Of a stretch of 64,000 nt of DNA, positions 32,149-41,478 are shown one piece after another (position 1 is the first letter of the stretch; each line of letters begins with the position of its first letter). A program made the position numbers and the translations under genes. Source of the DNA: Runella defluvii (GTDB taxonomy: Bacteria; Bacteroidota; Bacteroidia; Cytophagales; Spirosomataceae); the NCBI RefSeq assembly GCF_014195535.1, contig NZ_JACIBY010000004.1, positions 29,509 to 93,508 on the forward strand, given 5' to 3'. Below the pieces are notes generated by a model that had not been told where the DNA came from, searched no databases, and was given only the letters and a program-made list of their open reading frames with translations.

Positions 32149-34701
32149 TTAAAACTCTCCAAACTGACCGTACATATCCTTCAATTTGGGGTCACGTTCG
32201 GTGTTGCGGATGTCTTTTCGCATGGCTTTTACCCCTTCAATGTCAGTCAAAAGTCCCAGTACTTGATATGCCCCAAACCGCACAAAATAAGCAGGGTCAT
32301 TGCGGGCCATAGTTTCGAGCATTGGCAACGCTTTTCGTTGTACCGAACCATCAGATTTGATGAGGTATTTGCCAAACACTTGCAAAAAATTATACATTTC
32401 TGCCGACTTCAAACGCTTCATTTTCACCATAAACCAGTCGTACTGCTCGGGTTTTGCCAAGCCTGCGTAGTAATTGGCTACGGCCGTCACGATTTCGCTA
32501 TTGGGGGCGTTTTCAAAGCGTTTGGCTACGTCAACTGCGTCGTCGGGCTTTCCGATAAGGTAGGCATCGAGTGCCGCCGATACCACCTGATACGAGCTGT
32601 CGTTGAGGGCTTCGCGGAAGAGCGGATCGTTGGAGTTATCCCCAAACGAGCCTAACGTAATGATGGCCTCAGTACGCACCCGTGCATGGGCATCCACGCG
32701 AGCTTTGCTTTGCACAAGTCGTTCTACTTCATTAAACTGCAAACCATCGTATTCGGAGAAGTTAGAAACGGCTAATTGTCTGATTTTCCAAAACTTATCG
32801 CTCATGGCTTGCATCATGAGTTGGCGCACGGTAGAGTCGGCGAGTTGGTTTTCTAAGCCCGTAATGGCCTCATAGCGAGCTAGGTATTTATCACAATGTT
32901 GGTACTGAAAGATTAATTCAGGCTTTGATTTCTCGTAATTAATCTCGCCCAGTAGTTGCCGCTCGGCGTCAAAATCCACCAAATCAGGGCGTTGTTTTAC
33001 TGGAATTTCAAACGTCTGTTTTGCTTTGTTGACGACAATATCATGGGTTTCTTTTTGCCCATTTACCCAGACATCCACCTTGAGGGGTAAACGGTGAATC
33101 GGCGTATAGAGCGAGTCCTGCAACTGAGAGACTTTGAGCGTTACTTTGTTGGCGTCGTACGATTTTTCTACTTTCAACGTAGGATGGCCTGGTGACAAGA
33201 ACCACTGATTGAAAAACCAGTTCAAATCTTCGCCCGTTACTTCTTCAAAGGATTCCCGTAAATCGTTCACTTCGGCGGTTCCGAACCCGTAGCGAATGAG
33301 GTAATTGCGCGTGGCGGCAAAAAAAGCTTCGTCGCCAATGTATTTGCGAAGCATGTGCAAGACAAGCCCTCCTTTGGCATACGAATGGTTGTCGAACATG
33401 TCTTCCATGTCGGTGTAATTGTACCGAATGAGGGGTTCTTGTTTTTGTTCAGATTCGCCCAAATACTGCTGCAAAGAGCCTTGTGCCCAAAAATCAGCTT
33501 GTTCGGCGCCGAGTTTGTGTTCGTTCCAGAGGTATTCAGAATAATTGGCAAACGCCTCGTTGAGCGGTAAATGTACCCACGATTCACACGTGACCAAATT
33601 TCCAAACCAATGGTGCATGAGTTCGTGCGCGATGACATCGTCGGAGTTTCCATCCAGCAAAGCGCGGGTATCGGTTTGGACATTTTCGGCATGAACGGTC
33701 ATGGACGTGTTTTCCATCGCACCTGCCACAAAGTCGCGAACGGCAATTTGGGCGTATTTATCCCACTGAAATTCTACCCCAAATTTGCTTTCAAAGAAAT
33801 CAATCATTTCTCGCGTACGTCCAAAAATGGCTTTGGCGTGCGGGGCATATTCGGGTTCTACGTAGTAACTTAGCTCAAGGCCATTGCGAATGGTATCGTG
33901 CGCCACGGCAAAATCGCCCACCACAAAGGCCGCCAAGTAAGGAGCGTGAGGCAGTTTCTGCACCCAGCGGTCGGTGCGGGTACTGTCGGGGTTGAGGCGA
34001 GATTCGACGAGTTTTCCGTTGGAAAGCGTCTTAAAGCGTTTCTCAACCGTCAGACGAATGTCTTGGGTCATTTTTTCATTCGGGCTGTCCACCGTAGGCA
34101 TCCAGCACGAATTGTACTCGGTCTCGCCCTGCGTCCAAATCTGCTGTGGTTTTCCTTCGTCTAGCCCGTCGGCATTGATGAAATAGAGCCCTTTGTCGCC
34201 CTTTGTGCCCACAATTCCCGCAGGCAGTTCGTTGGGTTTTGCTACGTAGTCGATAAGTACGTGAAGGGTATCAAAACGCGAGTACTTACGGCGCAATTTG
34301 ATGTTTAAAAGGCGCTTGTCGTAGGTATATTCGAGCGGGTCGTTGATGTATTCGTAGATGTATTTTTTTTGGAGGGAATCGTATTTTTTGAGGGTATCTA
34401 GTTGGAAAATACCCTTAATGTCGAAGCCTTTCGCGTCTAATTCGAGGGTATTTTGGGGGTAAAAATAGGGCTTAAACGTAATGACGGCGCTCCCCAGCGC
34501 GTGCTGCCGTAGCCAATCGAAACGAAGGTCGAGTTGGGTGTGTAGAATGTCGTTTTTAAGGGTGCGGGTTGGGCGAATTGGCCCTTTTTTTGCTACCCAA
34601 GCAGGCGCTTTGCGAAGCGTGTCAGCAGGGGTACTTGTCTTCGAAAATGAGCAAAATGCTATAAAACAACTAAATAAAAGTAATGCGATTCGTTTTACCA
34701 T
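32149..34701 (-). CDS. M1-family zinc aminopeptidase with C-terminal HEAT-like repeats
   Basis: An 850-residue exported metallopeptidase (signal MVKRIALLLFSCFIAFCSFS) that removes N-terminal residues from peptides. N-terminal beta domain (about 45-265), catalytic thermolysin-like domain with substrate motif GAMEN (327-331) and zinc site HELMH (359-363) with third ligand Glu382 in LNEAFANYSEYLW, then a beta domain and C-terminal helices resembling HEAT repeats (VEARVQSK-type helices, TEAIITLGSFGDN). Length fits the M1 exported group of Bacteroidota. It lies alone; the 137 bp upstream to the Asd terminator contain its promoter. Confidence 0.93.
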   Translation of the reverse strand: MVKRIALLLFSCFIAFCSFSKTSTPADTLRKAPAWVAKKGPIRPTRTLKNDILHTQLDLRFDWLRQHALGSAVITFKPYFYPQNTLELDAKGFDIKGIFQLDTLKKYDSLQKKYIYEYINDPLEYTYDKRLLNIKLRRKYSRFDTLHVLIDYVAKPNELPAGIVGTKGDKGLYFINADGLDEGKPQQIWTQGETEYNSCWMPTVDSPNEKMTQDIRLTVEKRFKTLSNGKLVESRLNPDSTRTDRWVQKLPHAPYLAAFVVGDFAVAHDTIRNGLELSYYVEPEYAPHAKAIFGRTREMIDFFESKFGVEFQWDKYAQIAVRDFVAGAMENTSMTVHAENVQTDTRALLDGNSDDVIAHELMHHWFGNLVTCESWVHLPLNEAFANYSEYLWNEHKLGAEQADFWAQGSLQQYLGESEQKQEPLIRYNYTDMEDMFDNHSYAKGGLVLHMLRKYIGDEAFFAATRNYLIRYGFGTAEVNDLRESFEEVTGEDLNWFFNQWFLSPGHPTLKVEKSYDANKVTLKVSQLQDSLYTPIHRLPLKVDVWVNGQKETHDIVVNKAKQTFEIPVKQRPDLVDFDAERQLLGEINYEKSKPELIFQYQHCDKYLARYEAITGLENQLADSTVRQLMMQAMSDKFWKIRQLAVSNFSEYDGLQFNEVERLVQSKARVDAHARVRTEAIITLGSFGDNSNDPLFREALNDSSYQVVSAALDAYLIGKPDDAVDVAKRFENAPNSEIVTAVANYYAGLAKPEQYDWFMVKMKRLKSAEMYNFLQVFGKYLIKSDGSVQRKALPMLETMARNDPAYFVRFGAYQVLGLLTDIEGVKAMRKDIRNTERDPKLKDMYGQFGEF

Positions 34702-34838
34702 TAGTTCAATCCTTTGTCTTTAGGACGTTGAAAGTCAGAAAGGTAATTTGTGAAAATGAGAAAAAAGCAGTGAGTTATCACAGATTCAATAATAACGCAA
34801 AGTTCGGAAAGGTATTGGAAACAACGTAACAATTCACA

Positions 34839-34876
34839 AAAAAAGCGCCAATCGATGTCACTCGACGGGCGCTTTT
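34839..34876 (-). terminator. Terminator downstream of asd
   Basis: AAAAGCGCC ... GGGCGCTTTT with A/T flanks, arms about 34841-34849 and 34867-34876. It is located between asd and the M1 peptidase promoter; together with the GGTCAGAC repeats just before it, it ends asd transcription. Confidence 0.7.
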
Positions 34877-34880
34877 GCTA

Positions 34881-34962
34881 GTCAGACGATAGTCAGACCA
34901 AGGTTTTTGCTGGTCAGACAGTAGTCAGTCTAGGGGTGTCGCGGTCTGACTATCGTCTGACC
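34881..34962. repeat. Second locus of the GGTCAGAC repeat
   Basis: Two F copies (34881-34899 and 34912-34931) and one R copy (34943-34962) of the unit described at 19485-19728, about 15 kb away. The F at 34912 ends in GTCAGTCT, a diverged tail. The R copy can pair with either F copy. It lies in the 3' region of asd. Confidence 0.75.
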
Positions 34963-34973
34963 GCTGTCCAAGC

Positions 34974-35966
34974 TTATACTAATTCGTTTTTCACCAAATA
35001 CTCTGCAATCTGAACGGCGTTGGTGGCGGCTCCTTTGCGAAGGTTGTCGGCCACAATCCAGAGATTGAGGGTTTTAGGTTGTGATTCGTCGCGGCGAATA
35101 CGTCCTACAAACGTCTCATCTTTGCCGTGTGCTGTCAAAGGCATTGGATAAACTTTATTTTGCGGGTCGTCTTGGATTACCACGCCTTCGGCTTGGCCCA
35201 AGATTTCGTAAATATCTTTTAGGTCAAACTCATTTTCAAACTCAATGTTTACGGCTTCCGAGTGACCACCAATCGTCGGGATACGCACCGTCGTAGCAGT
35301 AACGGCGATGTTATCATCCATCATGATTTTCTTGGTTTCGTTGGTCATTTTCATTTCCTCTTTGGTATAGCCGTTGTCCAAGAAAACATCGATGTGAGGC
35401 AATACGTTAAGGTCGATAGGGTGAGGATACACCTTTGGAGCGTCTTGATTACCAGCTCTTTCGGCAAACAATTGGTCAACGGCTGCTTTACCCGTTCCTG
35501 TTACTGATTGGTAGGTCGAAACTACCACGCGTTTGATGCCATAGCGCTTGTGCAATGGATTCAAAACCACCACCATTTGGATGGTTGAGCAGTTGGGATT
35601 AGCAATGATTTTATCTTCTTTGGTCAACGTAAAAGCGTTGATTTCGGGTACTACCAATTTCTTGGTTGGATCCATACGCCAAGCCGATGAGTTGTCAACG
35701 ACTGTGATACCTGCCTCCGCAAATTTAGGAGCAAGCGACAAAGAAGTTCCACCACCCGCCGAAAAAATAGCGATAGCTGGCTTTGCTGCAATTGCATCTT
35801 CAAAGCTAACAATGGTGTACTGTTTACCCTTGAACGTGACCTGTTTACCTACTGATCTTTCTGATGCTACTGGAATCAACTCAGTGATTGGGAAGTTACG
35901 CTCTTCGAGTACTTTGAGGATTTCGCTGCCTACCAAACCGGTAGCGCCTACTACTGCGATTTTCAT
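34974..35966 (-). CDS. asd: Aspartate-semialdehyde dehydrogenase
   Basis: A 330-residue cytosolic NADP-dependent enzyme converting aspartyl phosphate to aspartate semialdehyde, the branch point to lysine/diaminopimelate, threonine and methionine. Nucleotide loop VVGATGLVGSEILKVL (5-20), catalytic cysteine in ANPNCSTIQ (Cys126), and general base in IPTIGGHSEAVN (His235). Length and start (ATG 35966) match the family. It appears monocistronic: repeats and a terminator follow it, and a long imperfect inverted repeat lies upstream at 36019-36124. Confidence 0.97.
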   Translation of the reverse strand: MKIAVVGATGLVGSEILKVLEERNFPITELIPVASERSVGKQVTFKGKQYTIVSFEDAIAAKPAIAIFSAGGGTSLSLAPKFAEAGITVVDNSSAWRMDPTKKLVVPEINAFTLTKEDKIIANPNCSTIQMVVVLNPLHKRYGIKRVVVSTYQSVTGTGKAAVDQLFAERAGNQDAPKVYPHPIDLNVLPHIDVFLDNGYTKEEMKMTNETKKIMMDDNIAVTATTVRIPTIGGHSEAVNIEFENEFDLKDIYEILGQAEGVVIQDDPQNKVYPMPLTAHGKDETFVGRIRRDESQPKTLNLWIVADNLRKGAATNAVQIAEYLVKNELV

Positions 35967-36018
35967 TGGTTTGCTCTTGTTTGAGTTATTAAAAATTAAC
36001 GGATGTACATAAAAAAAA

Positions 36019-36124
36019 CGTCACCGCGAAGGTTAAGAATCTGGACAAACACGCTGGCATGATAGGGTCAATATCCCATCAGGCTCCGCGTGTCTATTTA
36101 GATTTCTTTGTGTTCACAGTGACG
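36019..36124. repeat. Imperfect 36-bp inverted repeat with nested stem
   Basis: The left arm (36019-36054, CGTCACcGcGAA..AAGAATCT..ACACGC) pairs with the right arm (36088-36124) at most positions. Between them lies a second stem, GATAGGGT-CAA-TATCCCATC. It occupies the 255-bp gap between asd and the 1024-residue gene and resembles dispersed 'CGTCAC...' repeats. No coding potential here. Confidence 0.6.
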
Positions 36125-36221
36125 ATTAAAAATGTGGGTGCAAAATAAGGTCTTTCTCAGAAGTAAGTCAAGAAAATAATGGATTTTTTGTAAAAAAGTT
36201 AAAACTTGGCAAACTTTTTTG

Positions 36222-39200
36222 TCATTTTATTAATCCATTGGCTTTGAAACGTTTCAAATTTTGTTCTGTCCAAAACCGACTGTTGGGTTTTAGAATGACG
36301 TTTAGCATTCCTTCGGTAGTGGGCTCGTTGGATGCCTGGAAATGCCTGATGATATCGATGGCTTCAATTTCTTGCCCAGAAAGCGCTTGCAACGATTCCC
36401 AAGAGGTAGGCAGCCCGTCGATGCTCAAAAAAGCTTTTCGAGTTGACACTTTTTCTCCTTTTTCTATCCAATAGACCCCATCGGTTTTGGGCTTGATTTG
36501 GCCATGAAATTCACCCAACAAGCGTAAAAGGGGAAAGGCATGGTCTGATTTGTCGATAACCAAGGTACTATCGGCCTTGAGGTAGGGGCGTCGGAAGTCT
36601 TTTGAAACGTTAGGCGCTTGTGTTGTGGTAGGTACCGCATGACGTTGCCGCGAAACTTGGGCTAAACTATCTCTTTTCGACGAACTGAGGTGCTGGACAG
36701 GATGCCAAAACCATTGGGGAACAATTGGCGTCCATCTGGTATCAAGTGCAATGGATGCGTTTTTGATTTTGTCACTTTGCGCTTGAATGGTAATGTTTGT
36801 TTCTCCAAAAAACAACATGGGAGTCGAGGCAAAATTTCCTTCGGCGTCAGTTGAGGCTTGAAAATGCAGAGCGGTGGAATCTGATTGTACAAGGCCAATC
36901 ACAGGGCTGTTAGCCACGGGACGTCCGTTGGGTTGTTTTATTATTCCTCGTAATGTCAGCCCAGATTCGTACTCAAGCACCGTTGCATCCGACGAACTGT
37001 AGGGACGAACTTCGTGCGTGAGTAAGAGGGCGTCTAATGTTCGGGCAAGGTTGGTGGTTGTGGCGAAATAACACGCACTTAATTCACTTTCAAAAAGCTG
37101 AGAATGAAAGGAAGCATCGTCGTCTTCGTCGGACGAATGATAAAAAGCGCGATTGGCAATCGGATTATTGAGAGCGTCGAGCAGGGTTACTTGCATAACG
37201 CCTGTTCCTTCCAAATCTTCTTTGGCAATGCGGGCGGTAGTTAGATTCCCTTTGGGAGTAGCGATGGCCTCATAGACAATTTGCCCGCGTAAGTGAATCA
37301 GCAGGCGCATCGGTTTCCATTCTTGGGCTGAAAGGTTGTTGTAAATTTTAATGATGACCGTCGCCGTATCGCGCAGTACATCAACGTTGACGACGTAGCC
37401 TTTGGGCCGAATAGCAGGGAGACTGACTTCGTTTCCATTGCTTAATTTCGCTCGAAGGGGCTGGGTAGAGGGAGGCATGATAAAGAAGTTTCCATACCCC
37501 TGCCCGTTGGTTTTAACTGTCATCAGGGTATCGTTGGTGGCATTGAGTACCCAACCATCAACCGCCACAGGAGCACCCGATTTGGTAAAACTACGAACCC
37601 CAACTCGATTGGGTAGTTCTGCAATCAAATGCCCGCTTTCAGGAAAAAATGCCACGCTGATTGAATCGTTTTGTGCAGATGAAACAGACGCATCGATGAC
37701 CTGAAAAGAGGTTCGTCCCCAAAAACGCTCATCAAAATGCCTTGCCCAGTTGTTGTACGCAATCAGCTGGTACGTACCTCCCTGCAATGAATCAGGAACC
37801 ACCCAATGTCCCGAAAGTCGCCCGTTTTCTATCCATAAAGGTTGTTGCCAAACTACGTTGTTTTCGTTGCGAATGGCAAGATACACAATGGTTTGGGGGA
37901 TAAATTGGTGGGAAGTAGCATCAATAACTTCTACTTGATAGCGAAGCGTGTCGCCCAGTGCAAAGTGCGATTGCGAGAGTTGCAGAAGAAACTTCTCTTG
38001 TTTTTGAAAATGAGGAATCAATCCAGCTTGTTCGAGCAGCGTTGACGAAAGGCTGTCGTTGGGCTGGTAGTCGTTGGGAAGCAAATCCGCGATGCGTTTT
38101 TTACTCATGCTCCCTCCCGTCTCAAATTGGTACGAATTTTCAGGAATACCATCGTACGAAAAGGCAAAAGCTGCCCCTTTGATGGTCAGCCAAGTGACTT
38201 CACGGTTGAGGTCGAAATACCAACTTTGTGGGTCGCGGCGATGGAGATAATGGATTTCGTACTTACGATTGGGCAAAATCACGCGTTGCAAAGCCACATC
38301 GGTATAAGCCAACGTATCGGGATTAATTTCAAGGAGGCGGTTGTTCCTAAAATACCGATTTCGGGAAATTCGTTGCGTCGTGGTGTCCGTATCCAGATAT
38401 ACTCGAAAGCCTTCCGACTGACTTTTTTTGTGGGCTACGGCCCTTAAAAAATGGTAAATAGAGCCTCGATACGCGTCATTTCGGGCCAATTCCCACTCTT
38501 TTTGCTGGGCGTCATTTTTGGCCGTCATTTCCCGATATAACAACTTGCCGCTAAATTCGTAGGTTGTCGTAGTGGCATTAAACTGTTCTAATTGGTATTC
38601 AATATCATAGCCAAGCGATTTGTTGTGTATCTCAAAAGGGCGGGACGAAGTCGCATGAAGCACCTGTTTTTTTCGACTCAGGTCAATGAAATACGGGTCT
38701 TTGATTTCGCAGTTTCGGGCGTTTTTGGTACGCCCCAAAAACTCACGTTGAAAATCTTTGTACAGCCGTTTCCATTGTTTGTCGCGTTTGCCAGCCACCT
38801 TGACTTCCGCTAAAAAACGGGTGTCAGGCTGGAGTCGAATCGAAAAACGACGGGTTTCGTCGGGACGTAAAACAACTTCTTGTTCAAACGATTTAAACCC
38901 CACCATCGACGCCACCACTTTGACGTAGCCCGAAGTCTGGATCCGCAGCGAAAAATTCCCTTTTACATCAGTTTGTGTCCCCTTGGTGGTGTTGCTGATA
39001 AAAACGTTGACAAAAGGCAGGGGCTGATTGGTTGCGTCGTCAATGATATTTCCCGTGAGGGTTTGGGCAATATTGGAAAAAGGCAGCCAAAGAAAAACCA
39101 ACGCCAAAAAAACAAAACGGACTTGGTTTCTCGCACCGTGTGTTTGGTTTCTCAAAACCAAACAGTTATTGCGTCCTTGGTTTCTCAAAATCAAAAAGTT

Positions 39201-39296
39201 GTTGTGTGTTTGGTTTCTTAAAACCAAACAACTACCGAGTTGCAAGTGATTCAAAGCCTGTCTATTGAAACCGAAGGAGTGGATGAAAATCGCCAT
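36222..39296 (-). CDS. Large envelope protein: carboxypeptidase-like regulatory, macroglobulin-like and plug-like domains
   Basis: A 1024-residue exported protein. A CarbopepD_reg-type domain follows the signal (TLTGNIIDDATNQPLPFVNV, GNFSLRIQTSGYVKVVASMV), then a polar domain (about 160-400), MG2/macroglobulin-like beta domains (about 440-800, with FHWRPGDTLRYQVEV-like LGDTLRYQVEVIDATSHQF), and a last segment like a TonB plug (FLSIDGLPTSWESLQALSGQ, IEAIDIIRH). There is no barrel, so it is not a TonB receptor. The only in-frame ATG (39296) lies inside the 3' end of the folate gene upstream, and codons 20-56 consist of hairpin repeats (see 39120-39230); the hydrophobic signal VRFVFLALVFLWLPFSNIAQ appears only after them. 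The start is therefore uncertain. Confidence 0.7.
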   Translation of the reverse strand: MAIFIHSFGFNRQALNHLQLGSCLVLRNQTHNNFLILRNQGRNNCLVLRNQTHGARNQVRFVFLALVFLWLPFSNIAQTLTGNIIDDATNQPLPFVNVFISNTTKGTQTDVKGNFSLRIQTSGYVKVVASMVGFKSFEQEVVLRPDETRRFSIRLQPDTRFLAEVKVAGKRDKQWKRLYKDFQREFLGRTKNARNCEIKDPYFIDLSRKKQVLHATSSRPFEIHNKSLGYDIEYQLEQFNATTTTYEFSGKLLYREMTAKNDAQQKEWELARNDAYRGSIYHFLRAVAHKKSQSEGFRVYLDTDTTTQRISRNRYFRNNRLLEINPDTLAYTDVALQRVILPNRKYEIHYLHRRDPQSWYFDLNREVTWLTIKGAAFAFSYDGIPENSYQFETGGSMSKKRIADLLPNDYQPNDSLSSTLLEQAGLIPHFQKQEKFLLQLSQSHFALGDTLRYQVEVIDATSHQFIPQTIVYLAIRNENNVVWQQPLWIENGRLSGHWVVPDSLQGGTYQLIAYNNWARHFDERFWGRTSFQVIDASVSSAQNDSISVAFFPESGHLIAELPNRVGVRSFTKSGAPVAVDGWVLNATNDTLMTVKTNGQGYGNFFIMPPSTQPLRAKLSNGNEVSLPAIRPKGYVVNVDVLRDTATVIIKIYNNLSAQEWKPMRLLIHLRGQIVYEAIATPKGNLTTARIAKEDLEGTGVMQVTLLDALNNPIANRAFYHSSDEDDDASFHSQLFESELSACYFATTTNLARTLDALLLTHEVRPYSSSDATVLEYESGLTLRGIIKQPNGRPVANSPVIGLVQSDSTALHFQASTDAEGNFASTPMLFFGETNITIQAQSDKIKNASIALDTRWTPIVPQWFWHPVQHLSSSKRDSLAQVSRQRHAVPTTTQAPNVSKDFRRPYLKADSTLVIDKSDHAFPLLRLLGEFHGQIKPKTDGVYWIEKGEKVSTRKAFLSIDGLPTSWESLQALSGQEIEAIDIIRHFQASNEPTTEGMLNVILKPNSRFWTEQNLKRFKANGLIK
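39120..39230. repeat. Three TGAG-loop hairpins within the N-terminal coding region
   Basis: On the plus strand GTTTGGTTT-CTCA-AAACCAAAC (39142-39163), a diverged copy near 39175-39198, and GTTTGGTTT-CTTA-AAACCAAAC (39208-39229). On the minus strand the loop reads TGAG (or TAAG). Read in frame they give the recurring peptide VLRNQT / ILRNQG / VLRNQT. Same family as the arrays at 30.4 and 56.6 kb. Confidence 0.75.
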
Positions 39297-39862
39297 ACAT
39301 TGCTAGGAGTGATGCAGTAATCTAAACGAACATCAAAGGCGTCGGCATCGGTGATAGTTGGTATTGGGTCAAAAAAAGACACGCCTACTTTGAGAACATT
39401 GGAGCGGCACTTTGCCAAAAAACGATCATAAAACCCTTTTCCATACCCAACCCGATTACCTTGGTGGTCAAAAGCTAAAAGTGGAATAATCACCAAATCT
39501 ATCTTTGGTACTGGAAAATGGAGGGAAGTTGAAGGATTTGGCTCTAAAATTTCCCACTGATTTGAGAGAAGTTCGATGTCGGGTGTCCACAGATAATGCT
39601 CCATTTCACCCGTTTGAGGAAGGCTACGCGGAACGACGATGCTGGTACGGGGAAATTCGTGTTGAAGGGTATCAATAATGGGGAAGGTATCTACCTCGTT
39701 TTGGCGACGGATGGGCAAATAACAGTGAATGGCTTGGAAGTCAGCGACAGGAAAAGAAGCAAAAAACAGCCGCGCAATGGCTTGACTTTGCGCGGCTGTT
39801 TCGGTAGGAGACAAAGCCATACGTTGTTGTTTAAACACATGGCGTAGCTCTTTTTTTGTCAT
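39251..39862 (-). CDS. 5-formyltetrahydrofolate cyclo-ligase
   Basis: A 203-residue cytosolic ATP-dependent enzyme that converts 5-formyl-THF to 5,10-methenyl-THF. N-terminal KKELRHVFKQQRMALSPTE, CYLPIRRQNEVDT, IDLVIIPLLAFDHQGNRVGY and the signature GYGKGFYDRFL are all in place. It ends DYCITPSNVWRFSSTPSVSI. It starts 6 bp after the stop of the POT transporter gene (stop at 39869), so it shares its transcript. The next gene's only ATG (39296) lies inside its end. Confidence 0.92.
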   Translation of the reverse strand: MTKKELRHVFKQQRMALSPTETAAQSQAIARLFFASFPVADFQAIHCYLPIRRQNEVDTFPIIDTLQHEFPRTSIVVPRSLPQTGEMEHYLWTPDIELLSNQWEILEPNPSTSLHFPVPKIDLVIIPLLAFDHQGNRVGYGKGFYDRFLAKCRSNVLKVGVSFFDPIPTITDADAFDVRLDYCITPSNVWRFSSTPSVSIDRL

Positions 39863-39868
39863 GATTTA

Positions 39869-41338
39869 TTACTTAATTCCTCCCATCCAATCTTTGAGTG
39901 GGCGTTGAAGAATGAAGATTACTCCGCCCACGGCCAAGCAGAACCAAACGATGCTCATAAACATTTGGGGCATTTGCTGAACGTTTTCTTCGTCGAAACC
40001 TCCCGCAAACAAACCTGCAAAAAGATTGCCCAAGGCCGCAGCTACAAACCAAATACCCATCAATTGACTCAAGTATTTTTTAGGCGCAAGTTTGGTATAA
40101 GCACTTAGTCCAACGGGGCTCAAGCACAGTTCACCAAGGGTATGGAACAAATACGTAAAGGTCAAGAACAAAGCAGAGGCTTTTACGCCAGTAAGGGCTA
40201 TTTGCGCACCTACAACCATGATGTAATAGCCTAATGCTAGTAAGAATAAACCAATGGCAAATTTTACCAACAAAGGAGGGTTAAGTTGTTTTTTCTCCAA
40301 AAATACCCACAAACCACCCAAAACAGGCGCAAAAACGAGGATATAGAAAGGATTGAAGTTTTGGAACCAGCTCGACGGCATCCCAAAAGGAAGTTCCGAA
40401 TAGCGGTCGGCAAAAATTTGCAGCGACGAACCTTGTTGCTCAAACCCAGCCCAGAACAATACCGCCCCCCAGAAGAGAATAAAGAGAATAACAATACGTT
40501 TTCTTTCGGTGGTATCAAGTCCTGACGCAAAAATGAGGTTGAGGAAATAAACGATAACGATGGCTACCGCAATCACACCCATTGAGGTAGCTACGGCTGC
40601 CTTGCTGCCCCATTGGAACATCCCATTGAACTGCATGACCAGCATGAAAACTACCAACGCGCCGAGCAATCCCCACGTAATAGGATTGGTTTTTTCGGAA
40701 GACTTGTCCGAGGCCAACGCCTTGGGCAACATACCTTTGTCTTGGAGGTAGGTTTGGGCCGTAAAACGATAAACAAGCAAGCCCAAGAACATGGCTACCG
40801 CCGCTGCTCCGAAGCCGTAATGCCAGCCTACTTTTTGACCAAGGTAACCTACAATCAAAATGCCCAAAAACGAACCCGTGTTGATACCAATGTAAAAAAT
40901 GGAAAAGGCCGCATCACGAATGGCACCGCCTTCAGGGTATAACTCACTGACAATAGAACTGATGTTGGGTTTGAGCAAGCCTGTTCCGATAGCTACAAGC
41001 CCTAATCCCGTAAAAAATACGGCCTGCGATGCGGGAAACGCAAGTACAATGTGGCCCAGCATAATGGCGATACCGCCGTACCAAATGGCTTTGCGTTGAC
41101 CCAAAACGTTATCGGCAAGCCAGCCGCCAGGCAACGATAAAAGATAGACAGAGAAGGTATATAATCCGTAAATAGCGCCCCCTTCACCTTCGTTGAGGCC
41201 CATTCCCCCTGAGGTTTTGTCGAGCAAAAATAACAGAAGGATGGCGCGCATACCGTAGTAGGAAAAACGCTCCCACATTTCGGTGAAAAACAGTACAAAT
41301 AAGCCCTTGGGATGGCCAAATAGTGTTTTTTCGGACAT
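39869..41338 (-). CDS. POT/PTR-family proton-dependent oligopeptide transporter
   Basis: A 489-residue permease with about 13 membrane segments. The proton-coupling ExxER motif is in FFTEMWERFSYYGM (Glu20, Glu23, Arg24); PTR2 signatures include the region around FSIFYIGINTGSFLG and TYLFHTLGELCLSPVGLS. It takes up di- and tripeptides with protons. First gene of a pair with the cyclo-ligase. The 140 bp upstream contain the terminator of the RND operon and its own promoter. Confidence 0.93.
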   Translation of the reverse strand: MSEKTLFGHPKGLFVLFFTEMWERFSYYGMRAILLLFLLDKTSGGMGLNEGEGGAIYGLYTFSVYLLSLPGGWLADNVLGQRKAIWYGGIAIMLGHIVLAFPASQAVFFTGLGLVAIGTGLLKPNISSIVSELYPEGGAIRDAAFSIFYIGINTGSFLGILIVGYLGQKVGWHYGFGAAAVAMFLGLLVYRFTAQTYLQDKGMLPKALASDKSSEKTNPITWGLLGALVVFMLVMQFNGMFQWGSKAAVATSMGVIAVAIVIVYFLNLIFASGLDTTERKRIVILFILFWGAVLFWAGFEQQGSSLQIFADRYSELPFGMPSSWFQNFNPFYILVFAPVLGGLWVFLEKKQLNPPLLVKFAIGLFLLALGYYIMVVGAQIALTGVKASALFLTFTYLFHTLGELCLSPVGLSAYTKLAPKKYLSQLMGIWFVAAALGNLFAGLFAGGFDEENVQQMPQMFMSIVWFCLAVGGVIFILQRPLKDWMGGIK

Positions 41339-41394
41339 AAAAAAGGTCAGTTTAGTTAGGTTTGGTTTGAGTGCTGAAAAAGTGCATTAAAAAA

Positions 41395-41430
41395 GTGGTA
41401 ATCGAATAAAAACGCATACTCGATTACCAC
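41395..41430 (-). terminator. Terminator of the RND efflux operon
   Basis: GTGGTAATCGA (41395-41405) and TCGATTACCAC (41420-41430) form an 11-bp perfect stem with a 14-nt loop, about 50 bp past the outer-membrane channel gene; T/A tracts flank it. Confidence 0.75.
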
Positions 41431-41478
41431 AAATGTAAAAAAAAAGCCTTGGAAACAAATAAAACCGCCTTGGATGGG

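Noticed and set aside
36222..39296. TonB-dependent receptor (SusC type)
   Set aside because: It has a plug-like end but no beta-barrel, and no SusD gene adjoins it.
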